A stretch of 64,000 bases of DNA, taken from Aeromonas schubertii. Lineage in GTDB: Bacteria > Pseudomonadota > Gammaproteobacteria > Enterobacterales > Aeromonadaceae. Position 1 is the stretch's first letter; each line of letters opens with the position of its first letter. This document shows, piece by piece, positions 18,959 to 26,089 of the stretch. The DNA lies in the NCBI RefSeq assembly GCF_000820105.1, contig NZ_CDDB01000097.1, positions 1-64,000 on the forward strand, given 5' to 3'. A program made the position numbers and the translations under genes. The notes under the pieces were generated by a model. That model was not told the DNA's origin. It saw only the letters and a list, made by a program, of their open reading frames with translations, and ran no database searches.

Positions 18959-20059
18959 ATGAGAGAGCAACGCGGCTTTACGACCTTCACCGTCACCCTG
19001 CTCATCATCACCATATTGATCGGCATCTCTGTGCTGGTGGGCAAACTGCTGGTCGCCGATCGTCGGATCACCCTTAACGAGGTGCAGTATCGCCAGGCGA
19101 TGGCGCTCTCAGAGCTGGGCCTCTCCGATGGTCTGGGACGTCTTGGTATTGACTCCGGTTGGCGCAGCAACGGGACCACCGTCAGTCAGGCGATGGGCTC
19201 TTATCTACTCTCGGCCAGCGAACTCGATGGCACCATTACCATAGGGTCGACTCAGGTGGTCCCGGTAACGGTGCGGGCCGTGTCGACCCTGGCCGATGGC
19301 ACGGCCACCGCCTCCACCCAGGTGAAAGCAGTTCGCTTTCGGGTACTGGCGGGGAGCCCGGCGGCGCCGCTCACTGTCGCAGGGGGCATGGCGGTGGGGG
19401 GCAACTTCACCGTCGTCGCCAATCCCAACGGCGGAGGGGCCGGGGTGCCGCTCTCCGTCTGGACCAATGGCAACGTGGATCTCATCACCGGCTCGGGTCA
19501 GACCTGCCATCAGGGGGATTACAGCGGTGGTTGTTCGGCCAACATCAGCCAGAAGGGGGACAAGCAGTCCGATATCAAGGATAACGACCCCACGTTTCCC
19601 ACCGATCTGGTCTGGTATCTCTTTAACGAGAAGGATGATGCGGCCGGCTGGGCCAATCTCGAGGCGAGAGCGACCCAGAAATTGACCAGTTGTGCCTCAC
19701 TCGGACCGGCATCGACCGGGCTCATCATCGTCGACGGTGAGTGCAAGCCGAGTGGTGATGTGGGCAGCACGGCCGCTCCCGTGGTGTTGATCGTGCGTAA
19801 CGGGGACCTGACGGTCAACGGTAACCAGAAACTCTACGGGCTGGTTTTTGCCTATTCGTCGGCGCCGGCCAGTGCCACCACGGATGTGAAGCTGACCGGG
19901 GGCGCGATTGTTAATGGAGCCCTGGTGGCGAATTACCAGCTGGGACACGCCAACGGTACCTATGACGCCAGGTATGATGCGGCCGTGCTCAGCAACATAG
20001 AGAATGGCGCGGCCTATCAGGTCATTAGTCTGATCCCGGGCAGCTGGCGGGATTGGTAG
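18959..20059 (+). CDS. Type IV pilus PilX/GspK-like minor subunit
   Basis: A 366-residue protein with a prepilin leader MREQRG and mature start FTTFTVTLLIITILIGISVLVG. Position 5 is Thr, not Glu. Loss of Glu5 is known for GspK and PilX-type tip subunits. The rest is a large beta-rich globular region with few cysteines and a stretch (IVRNGDLTVNGNQKLYGLVFA) that recalls PilX-family and related 'PilX N-terminal domain' proteins. An in-frame ATG at 18941 would add six residues; I prefer 18959 because it gives a normal leader, but neither has a strong ribosome binding site. The length exceeds a typical PilX (~170-200 residues). Confidence 0.75.
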   Translation: MREQRGFTTFTVTLLIITILIGISVLVGKLLVADRRITLNEVQYRQAMALSELGLSDGLGRLGIDSGWRSNGTTVSQAMGSYLLSASELDGTITIGSTQVVPVTVRAVSTLADGTATASTQVKAVRFRVLAGSPAAPLTVAGGMAVGGNFTVVANPNGGGAGVPLSVWTNGNVDLITGSGQTCHQGDYSGGCSANISQKGDKQSDIKDNDPTFPTDLVWYLFNEKDDAAGWANLEARATQKLTSCASLGPASTGLIIVDGECKPSGDVGSTAAPVVLIVRNGDLTVNGNQKLYGLVFAYSSAPASATTDVKLTGGAIVNGALVANYQLGHANGTYDARYDAAVLSNIENGAAYQVISLIPGSWRDW

Positions 20060-20067
20060 GAGGCACG

Positions 20068-22176
20068 ATGAAGCAGCACAAGGGATTTGGACTGCTGGAG
20101 ATATTGATCACCCTGGTGTTACTGGGTGTCGGAGTCGCCGGGTTGGTAGCCATGTCACGGGGTGCCCTCTTCTCCTCCCAGGATGGGCGGCGTTATGAGA
20201 TCGCCATGCGTCTGGCCGAATCGAGGCTGGATGCCTTTCGCAACTTCAATGGCATCATCGCGGCCACCTCGCCCGAGACGGCCTATGCCGCGATCACGGC
20301 CGGTACCAGTAGTGTCTCCCTCTCAGGGGACAGCTATAACCTGAGCTGGAGCGTGGCCAACCAGTATTGGAACGGTGCGGCCTGGCAGTCGACTGCCCCC
20401 GCCGGTTATCGCTACACCTATCCGGGTCGCAAGGTGATCGATGTGACGGTGAGCTGGAGCGATAGTCAGAGTCAGACGCGCTCCCTGCTGCTCTCCGGAG
20501 CCGTCTCTCCGACCGAGTCGTTGACCGGGGATCAGATTAACGGGGGACTGGATACGGCGCGCCCTCAGCCCCAGGTGAGCTATACCCCAGGGGTGGCGCC
20601 GGACGTCATCTCGATCGAGATCGACTCGGAAGGACGCAAGCAGGAGACCAGCAAGCCGCTGCCGACCGTGACCTCCAAAGATGGGACCGTCGGCAAGCTG
20701 GTCCAGTTCGAGACGGTGACCTACAAGCCCGATGCCAGTGGCACGACCCGTCAGGTGCTGCAGGATCTCGCCTCCGTCTCCTGCTCTTGCACCTATGGCT
20801 CCACCCTGACCTCTTATCTGCCCGGGCAGGTCAGCCTCACCTCGGGAAACCTGCTCTATTGGACGGTCGGTAATCAGACCAGCAAGGTCACCGGGATCGT
20901 CGACAGTAGCGTCAAGGATCAGCCTGCCCTTTGTGACAGCTGCTGCAAGAATCACTTCGATGGCAGTGGGACCAGCTTCGATCAGTTCTATGCGCCCCTG
21001 CGGACCCCTCGACAGCGTTATAACAGTTCTCTCTCGGTTGCCAGCAGCGGTCACTATGTGGATGCCTGCCGTTTCGTGAGACTCGACGGGTATTACCGAC
21101 CTCTACCCGATTGGAACCTGGTCAAGGTGATAGTGACCACGGCTGACTTTCTGGCCAAGCCCGCCAACCAGACCAGCTATCAGAACTACATCAAGTATGT
21201 GGTCAAAACCTATGTCACCTGGCAGAAGAACACCCTCAACTGGAGTTATGGGGGAAGTGTCTCCTCCCCGACGATCGAGGAGTTTGCCGATTGGCTACCT
21301 GTGCATGCAGCCGCCGGGGGGGATAGCACCACAACCCTGACGACCGGGACCGGGACGGCTCAGCTTATCGCCCGTGGCATCTATGTGGATCTGATGTCAC
21401 CGGACTACCTGCAGCAGACCATTACGGACCTTGGTGACGTGGATCTGCTGGCCAAGATCCCCTTCCAGGATATCAACCTCACCATGCTGGCGGAGTGGAG
21501 CCTGGTTCCACTGAGTGGGCAGCTTAGCGGCAATGTCTCCGACTATGTGGCCGTGACCAATGAACCGGTGAAGACCATCGTCGATCTCAACAACTACTAC
21601 TTCGGCAGCTACAGCCGGGGGTACCTCTCGGCCAAGAAGAGCACCAAGGACGCTGGCAATGTGCTGCAAGCCGTAGCCATCAAGGCCACGACCTATCAGG
21701 GAAACTCGGGGATCACCTCCACCCTCATCTCACCTCTCGATCAAACAGGCAGCAAGACGGCGCAGTTGCCGATCAAGATCGATGTGGCCTCTCTGCCGAC
21801 ACCGACCCTGACGGTGACAGGGCGTATCTCCTGCCTGGAGAAGAGCAGCAATAACAACCCCGACCCTGTAGCTTGTAACAAAAACACCTTCAATGGCCTG
21901 TCCATTTCGACCACGACGACGGGGGCCAGCTGCCGGATCGACAAGCCCCAGGCCAACAACCAGCCGGCCACTTACTCCTGCAGTGCGCCGGAGGGGAGCA
22001 GCCTGGTGCTGACCCTCTCTTATACCGCACAGGGTAACGGCACCTATCTGCTCAAGCCGTCGACCATGAGCATTCCCATGACCTCTCCGGGCACGGGGCA
22101 GGTCATCACAGGGCCCTGCTCACTGTTGGTGGATAACGGGGTGACCAATGCCTCGAGCCTGACCTGCTCCCCGTGA
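20068..22176 (+). CDS. Giant type IV prepilin-like protein (PilV position)
   Basis: A 702-residue protein with a prepilin N-terminus: leader MKQHKG, mature FGLLEILITLVLLGVGVAGLVAMSRG with Glu5, which resembles PilV. PilV proteins are usually 130-190 residues; here about 500 extra residues follow, with about 12 cysteines clustered in pairs (SCSCTYG, LCDSCCKNH) and a Ser/Thr-rich C-terminal third. AGGAGG lies 5 bases before the ATG, so this start is firm. It is the last gene of the minor-pilin operon and there is no pilY1. I infer a tip-located adhesin or tip module carried directly by a minor pilin. I recognise no named domain beyond the pilin helix. Confidence 0.8.
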   Translation: MKQHKGFGLLEILITLVLLGVGVAGLVAMSRGALFSSQDGRRYEIAMRLAESRLDAFRNFNGIIAATSPETAYAAITAGTSSVSLSGDSYNLSWSVANQYWNGAAWQSTAPAGYRYTYPGRKVIDVTVSWSDSQSQTRSLLLSGAVSPTESLTGDQINGGLDTARPQPQVSYTPGVAPDVISIEIDSEGRKQETSKPLPTVTSKDGTVGKLVQFETVTYKPDASGTTRQVLQDLASVSCSCTYGSTLTSYLPGQVSLTSGNLLYWTVGNQTSKVTGIVDSSVKDQPALCDSCCKNHFDGSGTSFDQFYAPLRTPRQRYNSSLSVASSGHYVDACRFVRLDGYYRPLPDWNLVKVIVTTADFLAKPANQTSYQNYIKYVVKTYVTWQKNTLNWSYGGSVSSPTIEEFADWLPVHAAAGGDSTTTLTTGTGTAQLIARGIYVDLMSPDYLQQTITDLGDVDLLAKIPFQDINLTMLAEWSLVPLSGQLSGNVSDYVAVTNEPVKTIVDLNNYYFGSYSRGYLSAKKSTKDAGNVLQAVAIKATTYQGNSGITSTLISPLDQTGSKTAQLPIKIDVASLPTPTLTVTGRISCLEKSSNNNPDPVACNKNTFNGLSISTTTTGASCRIDKPQANNQPATYSCSAPEGSSLVLTLSYTAQGNGTYLLKPSTMSIPMTSPGTGQVITGPCSLLVDNGVTNASSLTCSP

Positions 22177-22245
22177 GAGTGACAGTGGAGGCGGGCAGGT
22201 TTTAACATAGAGCTTCTACCACCCAACCATATAGAGATAGTGGCG

Positions 22246-22710
22246 ATGATGATTGATGATCCCTGGGCCTTGTGCCACCTGGATGACTCTTTTGATGGCT
22301 CGGTATTGGGCACCAAGGGGGCTCAACTGCTCTGGTTTGAAGAGCGCGACGCGCTGCTTGAATACCTGCAGGGGGATTTCATCGATCTGCTGGCAGATGT
22401 AGGCGAGCTCGATGAGGATCAGGTAGAGGCCGCCCGTGAGCGCTTCGCTCTGCTTATCGAGCAGAGCTTTGACGATCGTGGCCTGATGGACGCAGTCAAC
22501 GATCTGGCCTCAGGCCTGCGTCGTATCGTCTGGATGGGTCCGCTCTCCGAGCTGGCCGAGGTACAGGACGAGTTTGCCAGCGGTCTGCGTCGCTACTTCT
22601 GGAGCCAGTATGACGGTGACGAAGACGATCCCGAAGGCTGGGTGCCGGAAGAGCTGTGGCCCCAGCTGGCCGAGGTCGCCGACGAGTTTCTCGAAGAGGG
22701 CGAATTTTGA
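22246..22710 (+). CDS. Acidic protein of unknown function
   Basis: A 154- to 156-residue, very acidic cytoplasmic protein (many Asp and Glu, ending in DEFLEEGEF) without signal peptide or membrane segment. Helical repeats with LLADVGELDEDQVEAARERF are visible, with two similar segments LASGLRRIVW and FASGLRRYFW about 30 residues apart, suggesting an internal repeat. I do not recognise the family. Two ATGs (22246, 22249) and a GTG (22240) compete for the start. It stands alone between the pilin operon and a convergent regulator. Confidence 0.75.
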   Translation: MMIDDPWALCHLDDSFDGSVLGTKGAQLLWFEERDALLEYLQGDFIDLLADVGELDEDQVEAARERFALLIEQSFDDRGLMDAVNDLASGLRRIVWMGPLSELAEVQDEFASGLRRYFWSQYDGDEDDPEGWVPEELWPQLAEVADEFLEEGEF

Positions 22711-22714
22711 CGGG

Positions 22715-22735
22715 AGGCCGGTCAGTGACCGGCCT
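22715..22735. terminator. Convergent hairpin between the acidic protein and XRE genes
   Basis: A near-perfect palindrome (arms AGGCCGGTCA / TGACCGGCCT) fills the gap between two convergent stop codons. The T-runs are poor on both sides, but the position suggests a shared terminator. Confidence 0.65.
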
Positions 22736-22737
22736 CT

Positions 22738-23502
22738 TCAGTTATCGATATTGGGGATCAGATCGTCAAAGCTCTGATAGCCGCAGTCGGCCAGTTGCAG
22801 CGACATGGTGTAGGTCTTGCTCCCCTCTCGCTGACCCACCGCCGGTCGATTGAGCTTGAGCTCGCTGTGCCAGTACTCCTTCATCCGCTCGATGAGGGCC
22901 ATGGCCTCCGGCTCTTCCAGATGAAGCTGGCACAAAGCCATGTAATTGTTGGGCTTGTGCATGTTGTCTACCAGGTAATCCCCCAGCATGGTCATGGCCT
23001 GTCGAGCCTGGGCCCTGGCGAAACGACTGTGTTGCTCGAAGCTGATCCGTTCGCTGATGAGGAAGTGGTAGCTGTTGTCGATGCCAAGCTGAAGTATGCC
23101 GAGCTTCTCCAGCTTGCGCAGATAGAGATAGCAGGAGGCATCGGTCAGGCCGTATTCGCGCTTGATGTCGATAAGGCTCTTCTCGCGCCAGAAGATGTTG
23201 GCGAGAAAGGCGTAGAGACCGGGCTCGTTGTGAAAGGCGTCGTCCTGCTCCTTGGTGAAGACGGCGCGCCGGCTCTGGGCGTCCTGGGTCCGCTCCATCA
23301 GCTCTTCGAAGGAGAGTCCGGCCAGATGGCAGATCTGCAGCAGGGTATCGAAAGGGAGTGAGGGTTTGTTCATCATCCGCTTGATGGTGGCAATGGAGAC
23401 ATCCAGGGTCTCGGCCAGGGTCTGATAGCGGATGCCTTTATCATTGAGGGTTTTCTTGAGCGTTTCCAGAATATTGTTGGCCAACTCTTGGCTGTAGGTC
23501 AT
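22738..23502 (-). CDS. XRE-family transcriptional regulator
   Basis: A 254-residue cytoplasmic regulator. The N-terminal helix-turn-helix (about residues 20-65) reads YQTLAETLDVSIATIKRMMN followed by FDTLLQICHLAGLSFEEL, typical of Cro/C1-type domains. The C-terminal ~170 residues are helical and contain a second possible winged-helix part (YLRKLEKLGILQL), seen in a group of marine gamma-proteobacterial regulators. Targets are unknown. Upstream lies a hairpin (CTCCC-ccgca-GGGAG, about 23553-23567) inside the likely 5' untranslated region. Confidence 0.85.
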   Translation of the reverse strand: MTYSQELANNILETLKKTLNDKGIRYQTLAETLDVSIATIKRMMNKPSLPFDTLLQICHLAGLSFEELMERTQDAQSRRAVFTKEQDDAFHNEPGLYAFLANIFWREKSLIDIKREYGLTDASCYLYLRKLEKLGILQLGIDNSYHFLISERISFEQHSRFARAQARQAMTMLGDYLVDNMHKPNNYMALCQLHLEEPEAMALIERMKEYWHSELKLNRPAVGQREGSKTYTMSLQLADCGYQSFDDLIPNIDN

Positions 23503-23717
23503 GCATTCACTCCCTTAAAGTGCATTTTTATGAAACTATCCCTTTTTTCGTCTCCCCCGCAGGGAGGCAGTTTTTGATACTGCAAATGACTATCTCACCG
23601 TATAACTGTTCAGATTCCAACCTTTTCAAGGGATTGGCCAGACCAGTGCTCTTGCTCAGGCTCACTATATGATACTAGCCGGTGCATATTCCTCTACTCG
23701 AATACAAAGAGCTGGTG

Positions 23718-23846
23718 ATGAATAAAACTCCGTTCATACTCTCTCACGTGGTCGATTTCAAAGCCTTCCTGGTTGTGTTGTCGACCGTTTGCTTCCAATT
23801 TAAGGGTTTTAAACCGAAAGGTTTTTATTCTTTCCTGGCAAATTGA
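23718..23846 (+). CDS. Possible 42-residue hydrophobic small protein
   Basis: An ATG frame starting MNKTPFILSHVVDFKAFLVV and ending FKPKGFYSFLAN codes for 42 residues with a hydrophobic middle (FLVVLSTVCF) that might span or touch the membrane. A GAG-containing stretch is 8-10 bases upstream, a weak ribosome binding site. What makes it credible is the intrinsic terminator that begins at its stop codon, since the neighbours are divergent and convergent and would not need it for a plus-strand transcript. It could instead be a small RNA. No family recognised. Confidence 0.35.
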   Translation: MNKTPFILSHVVDFKAFLVVLSTVCFQFKGFKPKGFYSFLAN

Positions 23847-23878
23847 GCGGATCCCGACGGGGCTCCGCTTTCTTTTTA
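23846..23878 (+). terminator. Intrinsic terminator of a small plus-strand transcript
   Basis: Arms AGCGGA / TCCGCT enclose an inner TCCC/GGGG pairing and are followed by TTCTTTTTAT. It starts exactly at the stop of the possible small ORF and abuts the convergent LysR gene stop. Confidence 0.75.
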
Positions 23879-23879
23879 T

Positions 23880-24770
23880 CTAGCCCAGTAACCTGGGTAT
23901 CTCCCTCACCAGCCAGCTCTTGGCCTTGCCCATCACGTCGCGTCGCCAGGCGAGGACCAGTTGCACCCTGTGACGGTATTCGGGGCTGATCACCTTGAGC
24001 CGCCCGGCCGTTATGTCCTCCTGCACCCAGCGCAGGGGCATGGTGCCGACACCCACCCCCGCCAGCAGGGCCGAGCGCTTCTCGGCCATGGTGCTCACGG
24101 TGAGTCTGGGTTGCTTGTCAAACAGTCGATAGGTGAGGGGGGGCTTGCGCAGGGCTGTGTCGGCGACGGCGATGGCGCGGTAGCGGCGCAGGGTCTCATC
24201 GGCCAGTGGCTCGGGTTCACTGTGCAGGGGATGCTCGGGGTGGGCCACATAGAGCATCTCTTCTTCGAACAGGGGCTGATACTTGATGCCGGTCATGATG
24301 GTGCCGGGATTGAGGCTCGAGATGAGCAGGTCGGCGCGTCCATCCTCCAGACACTCCCAGCTGCCGGCCAGGGCCTCGCCACGAAAGCGCAGTCGGGTGT
24401 CGGTCTCCCTGGCGAGAGACTCGACCAGGGGATAGAGCGTCTCGACGGGCACCAGGGCATCCACCACCAGGGTGATGTCCGTCTCCCAGCCGCGGGCCAG
24501 GGAGCGGGTTTCGCCCACCAGTTGTTCGGCCGCCTCAAGCAGTTGTCGCCCCCGCTCCAGCAGCATGCGGCCGGCGGGGGTGAAGCGGGTGCGGTGGCCG
24601 CTGCGATCGAAGAGCACCACATCCAGCTCATCTTCCAACTTTTGCACCGTATAGCTCAGGGCCGAGGGAACCCGCCCCAGCTCTTCTGCGGCGGCGGCAA
24701 AGCTGCCACGCCGTTCGATGGCATCCAGTGCCCTGATTGCCTCCAGGGTCAGCGCCCGCTCCTTGCCCAT
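23880..24770 (-). CDS. yhaJ: LysR-family regulator YhaJ
   Basis: A 296-residue LysR regulator. The N-terminal winged helix (ERRGSFAAAAEELGRVPSAL, then SYTVQKLEDELDVVLFDRSG) and C-terminal segments (DKQPRLTVSTM, AGVGVGTMP, AWRRDVMGKAKSW) closely match E. coli YhaJ from memory. E. coli YhaJ activates yqjF, a DoxX gene, in response to aromatic breakdown products. Here the divergent neighbours are a pirin and a DoxX gene, so the likely targets are next door. An inverted repeat sits in the divergent promoter. Confidence 0.88.
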   Translation of the reverse strand: MGKERALTLEAIRALDAIERRGSFAAAAEELGRVPSALSYTVQKLEDELDVVLFDRSGHRTRFTPAGRMLLERGRQLLEAAEQLVGETRSLARGWETDITLVVDALVPVETLYPLVESLARETDTRLRFRGEALAGSWECLEDGRADLLISSLNPGTIMTGIKYQPLFEEEMLYVAHPEHPLHSEPEPLADETLRRYRAIAVADTALRKPPLTYRLFDKQPRLTVSTMAEKRSALLAGVGVGTMPLRWVQEDITAGRLKVISPEYRHRVQLVLAWRRDVMGKAKSWLVREIPRLLG

Positions 24771-24842
24771 ATCATTTCCTTCAAAAATATTGAATGTCCG
24801 CCTCAGATTAACTCGCTAACAAGGGGAAGCAAGCCTCTTTAT

Positions 24843-24860
24843 GATTCTCATTATCGAATC
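24843..24860. promoter_or_regulatory. Inverted repeat in the yhaJ-pirin divergent promoter
   Basis: GATTC and GAATC are separated by 8 bases, just upstream of the pirin gene ribosome binding site. The spacing suits a LysR-type T-N11-A-like site, so it may be a YhaJ site. This is by eye only. Confidence 0.35.
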
Positions 24861-24874
24861 GGATGGAGAGAGCC

Positions 24875-25561
24875 ATGTTTGCATTGAGACGGTCCGAGGA
24901 GCGTGGTCATGCCAACTTCGGTTGGCTCGACACCCGCCACAGCTTCTCGTTTGGTCACTACTATGACCCCAAGTGGATGGGGCACTCGGCCCTGCGCGTC
25001 ATCAATGAGGACTATGTGAAGCCGCAGGGGGGGTTTGCGACCCATCCTCACGCCAACATGGAGATCCTCACTTGTGTGCTGACCGGCACCATAGAGCACA
25101 AGGACAGCCTGGGCCACGTGGAGCAGATCCCCGCCGGGGAGTTTCAGCTGATGAGCGCGGGATCCGGCATCCGCCACAGCGAGTACAACCCGTCACCCGG
25201 CGAGGAGCTCTCCCTGTTGCAGATCTGGATCGAGCCGAATGAGCAGGACACGGCCCCTGGCTATCAGCAAAAACGCATTGAGGCGCAGCCGGGGTTGACC
25301 CTGGTGGCCTCGCCAACTGGCGAAGGTGGATCTTTCCGGATCCGCCAGCAGGCCCGAGTATGGCGACTACAATTGGCGGCGGGTGAAAGTCTCACCTGGG
25401 CCCTTTCTGGGCGCCACGGCTACCTGCACCTGATTACCGGGGAGTTGGCCGCTGGCGGCCTGACTGCCCGACCCGGCGACGGGCTGCTCAGTCGCGATGA
25501 AGTGAAATGGGATCTCGTGGCCAATGTCGCCAGTGACGCCCTCCTTTTTGACCTGCCATGA
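24875..25561 (+). CDS. Pirin-family bicupin (YhhW/YhaK type quercetin dioxygenase)
   Basis: A 228-residue cytoplasmic cupin. The N-terminal cupin carries the metal ligands seen in YhhW: two His in THPHANME and His plus Glu in GIRHSEYN. YhhW oxidises quercetin in vitro; the cellular substrate of this subfamily is not settled. The sequence matches YhhW more than YhaK (RSEERGHANFGWLD, PAGEFQLMSAGSGIRHSEY in parts). The ATG at 24875 has GGAG 6 bases upstream and aligns with the family; an ATG at 24863 does not. It is followed 18 bases later by doxX. Confidence 0.9.
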   Translation: MFALRRSEERGHANFGWLDTRHSFSFGHYYDPKWMGHSALRVINEDYVKPQGGFATHPHANMEILTCVLTGTIEHKDSLGHVEQIPAGEFQLMSAGSGIRHSEYNPSPGEELSLLQIWIEPNEQDTAPGYQQKRIEAQPGLTLVASPTGEGGSFRIRQQARVWRLQLAAGESLTWALSGRHGYLHLITGELAAGGLTARPGDGLLSRDEVKWDLVANVASDALLFDLP

Positions 25562-25579
25562 GATGACGAGGAGTTGAAC

Positions 25580-25972
25580 ATGGATAAGATGAGAGATATC
25601 GCCCTGCTGGTAGGGCGCGTGTTGTTGGCCCTGATGTTTGTCTCGGCCGGCTGGAGCAAGATTGGCGGTTACGCCGGCACCCAGGGCTATATGGAGGCCA
25701 TGGGCGTGCCCGGTATGTTGCTGCCCCTGGTGATCCTGCTCGAGCTGGGCGGCGGGCTGGCCATCCTCGGCGGCGTGTTGACCCGTTCGGTGTCACTGCT
25801 GCTGGCCGGTTTCTGTGTGCTGGCGGCCCTGCTGTTCCACTACCAGCCTGCCGATCAGATGCAGATGATCATGTTTATGAAGAACATCTCCATCGCCGGC
25901 GGCTTCCTGGTGCTGGCCGCAGCCGGTCCGGGCGCCTTCAGCGTCGACGCCAAGCAGGGTAAGTGCTGGTAA
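25580..25972 (+). CDS. DoxX-family membrane protein (YqjF-like)
   Basis: A 130-residue inner-membrane protein with four hydrophobic segments. Family features are ALMFVSAGWSKIGGY near the N-terminus, PGMLLPLVILLELGGGLAI and a C-terminal FMKNISIAGGFLVLA. DoxX/YqjF proteins are linked to quinone or thiosulfate redox chemistry and to aromatic-compound stress. The ATG has GAGGAG 6 bases upstream. With the pirin and divergent yhaJ it forms a compact regulon, and an intrinsic terminator follows. Confidence 0.9.
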   Translation: MDKMRDIALLVGRVLLALMFVSAGWSKIGGYAGTQGYMEAMGVPGMLLPLVILLELGGGLAILGGVLTRSVSLLLAGFCVLAALLFHYQPADQMQMIMFMKNISIAGGFLVLAAAGPGAFSVDAKQGKCW

Positions 25973-26007
25973 CACCCTGTTTTAATGTAGTTTCCGTACC
26001 TATGTTG

Positions 26008-26033
26008 GCCGGAGCACCCGCTCCGGCTTTTTT
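26008..26033 (+). terminator. Intrinsic terminator after pirin-doxX
   Basis: A perfect 8-base stem GCCGGAGC / GCTCCGGC with loop ACCC is followed by six T residues. Confidence 0.93.
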
Positions 26034-26089
26034 GCATCCGGCGCCCCAATCGCGGACAATCCTGCCATTGCCTTCGACGGGGATTGTCC

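Larger units (their letters stand above)
23503..23879. other. Spacer between the XRE and LysR genes
   Basis: This 377-base gap holds the XRE gene promoter, a hairpin near 23553-23567 flanked by T-runs on both sides, a possible 42-codon reading frame (23718-23846) and an intrinsic terminator (23846-23878). A TATGAT hexamer at 23668-23673 could be a -10 element for the small frame, but no clear -35 is spaced correctly. Confidence 0.6.
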
